This document shows, one piece after another, positions 1-6,069 of a stretch of 15,185 bases of DNA. The stretch comes from Anaerolineae bacterium (lineage in GTDB: Bacteria; Chloroflexota; Anaerolineae; JAFGEY01): assembly GCA_016931365.1 (NCBI GenBank), contig JAFGEY010000562.1, forward strand, positions 1-15,185. The letters are read 5' to 3'. The position numbers were made by a program, and so were the translations under genes. The notes beneath the pieces were generated by a model. The model saw nothing but the letters and a program-made list of their open reading frames with translations. It had not been told where the DNA came from and did no database searches. Position 1 is the stretch's first letter. Each line of letters begins with the position of its first letter.

Positions 1-83
1 AGCAGGGGAAAAGTCAGGATGTCGCGCACCAGCCCGCGCGTGAACCCAAAACTCCCTGCGCCGATAAAAGTGATCTTGGTCAT
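1..83 (-). CDS. Glycoside hydrolase family 4 enzyme (alpha-glucosidase/alpha-galactosidase-like), N-terminal fragment
   Basis: Only the first 27 codons lie in the window; the gene continues beyond base 1. The visible peptide begins [19 protein letters not shown] and continues RDILTFPL. This is the N-terminal Rossmann strand and glycine-rich NAD-binding loop (GAGSFGF) of GH4 enzymes. That family hydrolyses alpha- or beta-glycosides by an NAD+- and metal-dependent oxidation-elimination mechanism in the cytoplasm. The start is set by a strong Shine-Dalgarno AAGGAGG (bases 91-97) 7 nt upstream of the ATG. The gene follows the broken hepT gene by only 16 nt and so may be read from the same transcript. 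Substrate cannot be told from this fragment: alpha-glucosidase, alpha-galactosidase, galacturonidase and 6-phospho-glycosidase are all possible. A lactate/malate-dehydrogenase-like relative is less likely. Confidence 0.75.
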   Translation of the reverse strand, partial: MTKITFIGAGSFGFTRGLVRDILTFPL

Positions 84-99
84 TCTATAGCCTCCTTGA

Positions 100-543
100 T
101 TATGATGACGGGTCGGAATCAAGCTGTTCAAGCATCCACTGCCGGATACAGTCACTAAACTGATGCAAAACATCTGCTTGCTGCAAATTGTTATAAACCT
201 CACCCCAATCGATGGCCACATATTCGTGGACAAGGACATTGCGAAACCCGGCCATAGGCGCCAGTCGGCGAGCAAACTCAATGGTCAGTATGTCGAGTTC
301 GCCCAACCGCAACAGGCTTTCAGAATAGGTAGTGGGCTTGGGGGCATCTTGCAGCGAAATGATCCGATTAGCGATGTCAATGCAGCACTACACTGCGATT
401 TCAAGGTTGCGTTCGACGATGTCGCGCAGGTACGGATCGGCGAGAAATTCATCCAGTGTCTTGTTTTGCAATGGCTGCAAGCGCAGCAAGCGTTCGCTCA
501 GTTCGTCCAAGCGCCTCTCGATACCGCTGAATTCCGGCTTCAC
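100..543 (-). pseudogene. hepT: HepT-like HEPN toxin (DUF86) interrupted by an in-frame amber codon
   Basis: Read from the GTG at 543 (Shine-Dalgarno GGGAGG, 5 nt upstream), one continuous frame encodes a 147-residue HepT-type HEPN protein, except that codon 52 (bases 390-388) is TAG. The sense reading is ...ERNLEIAV-stop-CCIDIANRIISL..., where the family normally has a glutamine or similar residue, so a single CAG-to-TAG transition explains the break. The rest is intact, including the HEPN RNase motif RX4HXY (RNVLVHEY) in the C-terminal third. HepT family toxins are RNases that the partner MntA neutralises by adding AMP to the motif tyrosine. Here the full toxin cannot be made without suppression. 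An internal start (Met at 312) could give a 70-residue piece that keeps the motif but lacks the first helices. A sequencing or assembly error is the main alternative. The gene overlaps mntA by 95 bases, more than is usual for this pair. Confidence 0.8.
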
Positions 544-934
544 GCCGACCTCCCTTCAGAATGGCGTCCCGTTGAGCGCAAAGCACCGGCACATAGTCGG
601 CATATTGGCTCAGGATGCGCGATTCGACCTCAATTCGCGTACCAAGATCGCGTTCATAAATCCGCTGGCCTTGAGCAATGATCGTGTAGGCCAGTTCAAT
701 GGGAATTTGATCGATAAAGACCAGATCGATCCGGTCAGTGTTCAGGATGCAGGCTAACTCGTAGATCAAACGATAGCGCAGTTGAGGAGTAGGGGAACGC
801 ACCAGCAGCCCCAGGTCATAATCGCTCATCGGGCCGGGCGTGCCTTGCGCCTGTGAGCCAAACAGATAGGCCACGAGCACTTGCTCCTCGCTGGCCAAGA
901 ACTGGCGAATTTGTTCTAGCACACGTTTCTGCAT
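449..934 (-). CDS. mntA: MntA-like minimal nucleotidyltransferase antitoxin
   Basis: A 161-residue protein of the minimal nucleotidyltransferase (MNT) family. The active site is readable: G26-S27, ten residues, then D38-Y-D40 (the GSX10DXD signature), and a likely third metal-binding Asp in 'RIDLV' at D70. In MntA/HepT toxin-antitoxin modules this enzyme transfers AMP from ATP to the tyrosine of the HEPN toxin's RX4HXY motif and so inactivates it. The toxin gene lies directly downstream, which fixes the assignment. The family-like part seems to end near residue 128 ('DAILKGG'). The last 33 residues are translated from sequence that also encodes the start of hepT and look low in conservation, suggesting that an original stop was lost. 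The start ATG at 934 has only a weak AAGG ribosome site; a good promoter lies about 35 bases upstream. Confidence 0.85.
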   Translation of the reverse strand: MQKRVLEQIRQFLASEEQVLVAYLFGSQAQGTPGPMSDYDLGLLVRSPTPQLRYRLIYELACILNTDRIDLVFIDQIPIELAYTIIAQGQRIYERDLGTRIEVESRILSQYADYVPVLCAQRDAILKGGRREAGIQRYREALGRTERTLAALAAIAKQDTG

Positions 935-967
935 CTTGCCTTTTCAACTTTACGAATGATAGATGTG

Positions 968-997
968 ATTATAGCATATTCCCCGTGGCAATGACAA
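968..997 (-). promoter_or_regulatory. Sigma70-type promoter for mntA-hepT
   Basis: On the minus strand a TTGTCA (-35, bases 997-992) is followed after 18 bases by TATAAT (-10, bases 973-968). The -10 is preceded by TG-C, making an extended -10. The predicted start of transcription is about 25 bases upstream of the mntA ATG at 934. No clear operator palindrome is visible over the promoter. Confidence 0.6.
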
Positions 998-1045
998 ACA
1001 TAGCTGCCGGCATAACAAGACCCAATACCTGTGAATAAAATCAAA

Positions 1046-1139
1046 TTCTGACAGGATTTACAGGATGAACAAGATTATGATCATGCATTGATACAAAACA
1101 TATCTCAAAAATCCTGTAAATCGTGCTAATTCTGTCCAA
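1046..1139. repeat. Dispersed 'ATCCTGT' inverted-repeat element, copy 1
   Basis: The left arm reads CTGACAGGATTTACAGGAT. The right arm, about 60 bases on, reads ATCCTGTAAATC followed by a decayed unit ending TTCTGTCC, which is the reverse complement with some mismatches. The unit is thus a tandem ACAGGAT motif facing its own inverse, able to fold into a long imperfect stem. A second copy of the same family is at 12669-12745. It sits between the 3' end of the large kinase gene and the mntA promoter, so it could also act as a transcript end or processing point. It has no U-run, so it is not a classical terminator. Confidence 0.65.
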
Positions 1140-1222
1140 GAAGAGTTCGCTCACGGGTATTGCAACAAGACCTGGCATCAACAAGCATCCTGAACGCGAA
1201 AGCGAATCTGCGCGTTTCGAAC

Positions 1223-4200
1223 CTACGGCGCAGACGGCGCGAGATCTGAGATGTCCCAAAGCTTGAGGTCGTCAAAGTGCACCTTGAGCAGGGATGCGTC
1301 GCTGCTGCACACTCCTAACTGGATCTTGCCCTGATCCGATGACGTATCTTCGGCGATCCACGCCGGCTCGCCGTTCGTATAGACTGCGATCCGCGTGCCA
1401 CGAACGACCAATGTCAGGCGATTTGTTGCAAAGCCCTGTGAAAAGTTGGTTGCCTGTCCAAACTCATCCATCAGGTTGATTTGCTCACCGTCGTTGTGCT
1501 CCCACACGCGGAACCCGCCGTTCGGATAAAACCCGACACCATAGTGGATCAGGTAAGGCCAGGCAATTGTCCCCGGCGAGTCGCGAAAGAGCACATGCCA
1601 GGCCCCCCAATCGCCAGAGACAAACTTCCCCTTCACTTCCAGGACAAAATCTGAAAAGTACCGTTCCTGATTCAGGTTGACCCCGATACAGCCTCGACTC
1701 GAGATCGCATACGCACCCTCTTGGTAGCCCCACTCGTCCTCGCCGGCGGTCGCGCCGGTCGGCCACCCGCTGGTCGGATCGTCAAATTCGTCCTCGTAAT
1801 CTGGCGTGCGGTTGGCGATGGCGGCCAGGATCGGTTCGGCAAAGGCACGAGCCAGGTCTGCTGGCGAGGGAGTTGGTGTGTTTGTTGGCTGTGCAGTTGG
1901 GGTCGCCGTTGCCGGAGGCTGGGTCAGGTTCGCGATGTCCCAGAGTTTGAAATTGTCGAAATGGACGCGGGTGGTCACTTCCTGGCGGTTGGAAGACGCG
2001 CCAAAGGATAGCTGCCCGCTGCCATAACGGTCGTCGTGAGCCAGACCCAGCGGCTGGCCGTTGACATAGATGGCGATATACGGTCCTTGGGCGATCACCA
2101 GAAAATGGTTTGTCTCGCTTGCCGGCTTGAGGTCGGCCTTTTCAAACGGGATGGCCCAATAACCGGTTTCGTCGGCGCTGTCTACCAACAATCCCACCTG
2201 ACCACTTTGGTTGACCAGCATCTGGTAGCGATCGCGCCATTGAGACGGCGAGTTGCGAAAGATGAGCGACCATGCGCTGGATTCACCTTCGCCGCTCACA
2301 AACCGCGCGTCGAATTCGACCACAAAATCCGCATAGGCCAGATTGCGATTTCCTGACGTGCCTTTTCCCGGCGAGGCCTGCACCATATATTCGCCGTCTT
2401 TATAACCCATCTGGCCGTCAGAGTCGGATTGAACGCTCCACCCGCTCTCGGGGTCGCTGAAATCGTCCTGAACATCCGGCGCGCGGTTGGCGATGGCGGC
2501 CAGGATCGGCTCGGCAAAGGCGCGGGCCTGGACAGTTTGCGTTTCGCCATCCCACTGCGGCCAGTACTGGGAATACCACGCGTCGGGGACGGACTCTACC
2601 TCCACCATCTCGCCGCTGCCGTCGGCATTGAGCAGGTAGGCATTCCCCATCTCCTCAATGCCAATCTGCTTTCCATCCGGCGACCAGGCCGGCACGACAC
2701 CTCCCTCGAACTTGGCCAGTTTTCGCAAGTTGGTGCCATCGCTATTGATAACAAAGAGAATGAAATTGAGGTCATCCGGGAAAGGATCGTGCCAGGAAAC
2801 AAAAGCCAACTGCCGGCTGTCGGGCGACCAGGCGACCGTGCCGGGACACATCTCGTTGGAGCTGGGCACGATCACCTGTTCGTCGGAGCCATCGGGAGCA
2901 ATGGTCACCAGATTGCAGTTGCGATGCATGGCGATCCGCCGACCATCGGGCGACCACATCGGAAACCGGTCGTGATGATCTCCGAACGTCAGGCGGGTCA
3001 GGTTGGAGCCATCGGACTGGATCAGGTAGAGCGATGGATCGTTGCCAGGTTGTCGTTCGTGGGCAGACTGGAATACAATGAATTGTCCATCGGGCGACCA
3101 GGAAAGCGCTTCGCTCCCCCAGTGGCCGCCTGACTGGAGAAAAGTGAGCTGGCGCACGCCCGAGCCATCGCAGTTGCGGACGTAGACATTCTCATCTTCC
3201 AGGTAAGCGACGCGGCATGGACTGGCCGCAGGCGTGGTCTCTGCCGAGGGCACACCTTCCCATTGCGGCCAATAGCAGGGAAACCACGACCAGGGGATGT
3301 CAGCGCCTTCGGTTATCTGTATCTCGCCGCTGCCATCGGCGTTGATGATAAAGGCACGTAGGACATCGCCCAGATCGTACCAGCCGGCGATCTGCTGTCC
3401 GTCAGGACTCCAACCAGCCTGGCCTACGCCTTGTATGGATGTTTCCAAACTGCGCACGAGATGGAGATCGCTGCCATCGCGGTTGACCACCCAAATCTCC
3501 GATGGAGTTGCTGTAACGCTGTGAAAAGCGATCCGCTGGCCGTCCGGCGACCAGGAAACCTGGGCCGCGCAAAACAGGTCGGCCGCGTCGAGGAGCAAGT
3601 GCCTGTCCGAGCCATCCGGGCGGATGAGCCGCAGATTGCACCCGCTCATATAGGCGATCCACTCGCCATCCGGCGACCAGGCCGGATCGGTATCGTCGGG
3701 TTCACCCACGGTCAGTTGGCGCAGGTTGGTTCCATCGGCATCGATCAGGTACAGCTTACGGTCGGCGGCACCAATCGCCGACTCGGCACTAAAGGCGATG
3801 GTTTGCCCGTCGGGCGACCAGGCTGGCACGGCGTCATGGGTCGGGACGTCGGCCAGGCGACGCACCCGGCCGCCGTCGCAGTCTTGCACATAGATATCGC
3901 CGTCCAACCCGTAAGCGATGCGGCAGCCGGTGCCCGTGACGAATATTGCCGGCGTTGGCTGCCGCGGGGTGTGTGTTGGAGCGATGGATGGCGTAGCGGT
4001 ATGCGCAGATGTGGTCGCTGTAGCCGTGGCGGCACGCGCAAGTGGGGTCGAGGTGGCCGCAGCGGGAATGGGTTGGGTGGGCGTTGGGGTTTCGACCACC
4101 TGGACCACCTCCAACCGCCCGCCGGCGATCTGCACCTTGAGCGGGATGCGGCTGAACAGGATGAACAGGATGGCCAGCACAATGATGCCAGCAGCGATGC

Positions 4201-5143
4201 CGCCGCCGATGCGAACCCAGCGCGACTGATACCATTTGGGCCTGGCCGCTTGTTCTGAGACGACAGGAACAACCGGAAAGGGTGCGGCTGGCGGTGGAAC
4301 CGCCATTTCGACCTGCTGCGCCGATCGCACCGCCGCGTCAAACGCTTCCGTCATTTCGCGGGCCGTTTGAAAGCGGTCGTCCGGGTTCTTGGCCATCGCT
4401 TTGAGGATCACGCGCTCCACTTCATCGGGCAGCTCCGGTCTGATGCTGCGCGGCGGCGGCAGCGGCGCAGTGATGTGCTGCAAGACGACGGCCAGCGGGG
4501 TTTCGGCCTGGTAGGGTACCTGCCCGGTGACCATTTCGTAGAGCATCACCCCCAGCCCATAAATGTCGCTGCGCGCGTCGGCGGCTTTGCCCTGTCCCTG
4601 CTCCGGGCTCATGTAGGCCGGCGTGCCCACGCCCACGCCCGTCGCCGTCAGCCGCGCCGATGTCTCCAGGATGCGCGCCAAGCCAAAGTCGGTCAGGTAG
4701 CAGTCGCCCTGGCTGTCGATCAGCACGTTGCTCGGCTTGACGTCGCGGTGGACGACGCCCAGCCGGTGGGCATAGTCGAGCGCGCTGCCGACCTGGCGCA
4801 GAATGCGGTTTGCTTCGACCAGCGGCAGCAGACGGCCGGCGATGCGTTCCTTGAGTGTGCCCGCCTCCACAAAACGCATCGCCAGATACAGCCGTCCGCT
4901 GGCCTGGCCATAGTCATACACCGGCAGGATGTGGGCGTGCTCCAGCCGGGCGACGGTTTTGGCTTCGCGCTCGAAGCGTTTGCGCAGTTCGGGGTCGGCG
5001 CTCATCTGCTCCGGCAGCACCTTGACCGCCACGTAGCGATCCATTGCCGCATGATAGGCCTTGTAGACGGTGGACATGCCACCCACGCCGATCTGCTCCA
5101 GGATGCGATAGGCGCCCAGTTCGCGACCAATCATTTCGCTCAT
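1223..5143 (-). CDS. Transmembrane Ser/Thr protein kinase with two PD40/TolB-type propellers and two LamG-like domains
   Basis: 1306 residues. A PknB-type (Hanks) kinase domain spans residues 11-270: glycine loop GVGGMSTV (19-26), Lys41, Glu60, catalytic HRD (132-134) with K136 and N139, DFG (152-154), and GTPAYMSPE activation loop (173-181). One TM helix (about 310-330) leads to a Thr/Pro-rich stalk (351-400). Outside the cell, two five- to six-blade PD40/TolB-like propellers follow (about 405-630 and 643-865; WSPDG at 442, 489, 531, 578 and 682, 730, 820, with WSPDS at 772). Then come two related jelly-roll (LamG/DUF1080-like) domains (about 875-1070 and 1098-1300), each opening with 'ARAFAEPILAAIANR'. 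The kinase should phosphorylate cytoplasmic Ser/Thr targets in response to an external ligand; the ligand is unknown. Start ATG 5143 has AAAGGA 7 nt upstream. The kinase half is a close paralogue of the gene at 6070-9162, and both share a promoter motif. Confidence 0.92.
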   Translation of the reverse strand: MSEMIGRELGAYRILEQIGVGGMSTVYKAYHAAMDRYVAVKVLPEQMSADPELRKRFEREAKTVARLEHAHILPVYDYGQASGRLYLAMRFVEAGTLKERIAGRLLPLVEANRILRQVGSALDYAHRLGVVHRDVKPSNVLIDSQGDCYLTDFGLARILETSARLTATGVGVGTPAYMSPEQGQGKAADARSDIYGLGVMLYEMVTGQVPYQAETPLAVVLQHITAPLPPPRSIRPELPDEVERVILKAMAKNPDDRFQTAREMTEAFDAAVRSAQQVEMAVPPPAAPFPVVPVVSEQAARPKWYQSRWVRIGGGIAAGIIVLAILFILFSRIPLKVQIAGGRLEVVQVVETPTPTQPIPAAATSTPLARAATATATTSAHTATPSIAPTHTPRQPTPAIFVTGTGCRIAYGLDGDIYVQDCDGGRVRRLADVPTHDAVPAWSPDGQTIAFSAESAIGAADRKLYLIDADGTNLRQLTVGEPDDTDPAWSPDGEWIAYMSGCNLRLIRPDGSDRHLLLDAADLFCAAQVSWSPDGQRIAFHSVTATPSEIWVVNRDGSDLHLVRSLETSIQGVGQAGWSPDGQQIAGWYDLGDVLRAFIINADGSGEIQITEGADIPWSWFPCYWPQWEGVPSAETTPAASPCRVAYLEDENVYVRNCDGSGVRQLTFLQSGGHWGSEALSWSPDGQFIVFQSAHERQPGNDPSLYLIQSDGSNLTRLTFGDHHDRFPMWSPDGRRIAMHRNCNLVTIAPDGSDEQVIVPSSNEMCPGTVAWSPDSRQLAFVSWHDPFPDDLNFILFVINSDGTNLRKLAKFEGGVVPAWSPDGKQIGIEEMGNAYLLNADGSGEMVEVESVPDAWYSQYWPQWDGETQTVQARAFAEPILAAIANRAPDVQDDFSDPESGWSVQSDSDGQMGYKDGEYMVQASPGKGTSGNRNLAYADFVVEFDARFVSGEGESSAWSLIFRNSPSQWRDRYQMLVNQSGQVGLLVDSADETGYWAIPFEKADLKPASETNHFLVIAQGPYIAIYVNGQPLGLAHDDRYGSGQLSFGASSNRQEVTTRVHFDNFKLWDIANLTQPPATATPTAQPTNTPTPSPADLARAFAEPILAAIANRTPDYEDEFDDPTSGWPTGATAGEDEWGYQEGAYAISSRGCIGVNLNQERYFSDFVLEVKGKFVSGDWGAWHVLFRDSPGTIAWPYLIHYGVGFYPNGGFRVWEHNDGEQINLMDEFGQATNFSQGFATNRLTLVVRGTRIAVYTNGEPAWIAEDTSSDQGKIQLGVCSSDASLLKVHFDDLKLWDISDLAPSAP

Positions 5144-5215
5144 CGGTCATTCCTTTATCAGAAAAACAGGAAACAGGGAGACAAGGACAAGGAGCTTGTT
5201 GCTTACTCTGGTTCC

Positions 5216-5270
5216 AGTGTAACATAGCATTGTTTCGGTTTGGTCACGAGAATGTAAACATCAGGTAAAC
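5216..5270 (-). promoter_or_regulatory. GTTTAC direct-repeat box plus extended -10, upstream of the 1306-residue kinase
   Basis: On the minus strand GTTTACC (5270-5264) and GTTTACA (5259-5253) lie 11 bases apart. After 31 bases comes TACACT (5221-5216), preceded by TGT, i.e. an extended -10 of the form TGnTAnACT. No good -35 is visible, which suits an activator-dependent promoter. The same box, period and 31-base gap recur upstream of the other kinase (9209-9263). The predicted leader is about 65 nt and includes a pyrimidine-rich stretch (complement of 5160-5195). The box begins 8 bases after the stop codon of the three-TM protein gene. Confidence 0.6.
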
Positions 5271-5277
5271 AAAAAGG

Positions 5278-6048
5278 CTACCGGCTAAATTTTCGATAGT
5301 ACCAGCGCAGCGCGCCTTTGCCCGTCCAGTAAAGCACCGGGATCGCGCCGATCATTGTCATCAGAAGGAGAATCAAGAGCATCACCTTGAGCCGCCAGCC
5401 ATAGACGCCGCGATCGGTCAGCCAATCCCATCCTTTTGTGGACAGGTCGATCAAGATGTAAAGAAGCACCGCCCCCAGGATCATCGGAATCAAGGGAAGC
5501 CAAGATGAAGAATTGGCAAACAGGGTAATACTGTAAAACAGCCCGGCGTCAATGGCCCACAAGATCAAGCCGATGAAAAAGAGCAAGGCATAGACTCCGA
5601 TCGTTGCGCCAGCTTTTCCAAGCTGCTCCTGGCTCCTGCCGGCAGGCGTCGGGGCAGTGGTTTTCAGTTGCAGTACGGCGGCAAGGCCGTCGGCGCGCAG
5701 CCTTTCATCTGGGCTGATGACGGCGTTGATGCTGGCCCTGGCACTTGATTTTTGATCGGCATCCAACCCGGCAAAGAATTCGTCCAGAGCTGCCTCGGCC
5801 TGGCGCGCGTCCTGGCTGGCCAGTTCCGCTTCGCCGGTTTCGAAATAAAGCTTGGCCCGCAGGCAATACAAGTAGACCAGATTTTGTCCAAAGGTTTTGC
5901 GGACATGGGCTTCGTTGTTTACGATCGAGTCGATGATCGTCGTGATTGTCTTGATGGCTTCAGCGGCATCGCCGGCAGCCACTTTGTCTTGCGCGACCTT
6001 GATCATCGCTTCCATCATGACTTCGGCAGTTGTTGCAGGGCACATCAT
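5278..6048 (-). CDS. Conserved-looking membrane protein with helical N-terminal region and three TM segments
   Basis: 256 residues of unrecognised family. Residues 1-130 are Ala/Glu-rich and helical, with TPR-like spacing ('AGDAAEAIKTITTIIDSI', 'YLYCLRAKLYFETGEAELA'). A Pro-containing linker follows, then three hydrophobic segments at about 146-170, 183-202 and 220-241, and a basic tail (RWYYRKFSR). No signal peptide is seen, so the N-terminal domain is probably cytoplasmic. The gene starts 21 nt after the stop of the upstream kinase with its own AAGGAGGT, so the two are very likely one transcript. The two adjacent ATGs (6048 and 6045) are 3 and 6 nt from the AGGAGG; the second is the better-spaced start. 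The context suggests a partner or substrate of the kinase, but no function can be assigned from sequence. Confidence 0.8.
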   Translation of the reverse strand: MMCPATTAEVMMEAMIKVAQDKVAAGDAAEAIKTITTIIDSIVNNEAHVRKTFGQNLVYLYCLRAKLYFETGEAELASQDARQAEAALDEFFAGLDADQKSSARASINAVISPDERLRADGLAAVLQLKTTAPTPAGRSQEQLGKAGATIGVYALLFFIGLILWAIDAGLFYSITLFANSSSWLPLIPMILGAVLLYILIDLSTKGWDWLTDRGVYGWRLKVMLLILLLMTMIGAIPVLYWTGKGALRWYYRKFSR

Positions 6049-6069
6049 AGACCTCCTTGAAATGTTGTT

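Noticed and set aside
1193..1216. AACGCG/CGCGTT hairpin after the 1306-residue kinase gene as its terminator
   Set aside because: The stem is only 6 bp with a 12-base loop and no T-run follows on the minus strand; too weak to call.
3431..4258. Long plus-strand open frame opposite the propeller part of the kinase gene
   Set aside because: Antisense of repeated WSPDG blade codons. No ribosome site or family resemblance; the minus-strand kinase explains the sequence fully.
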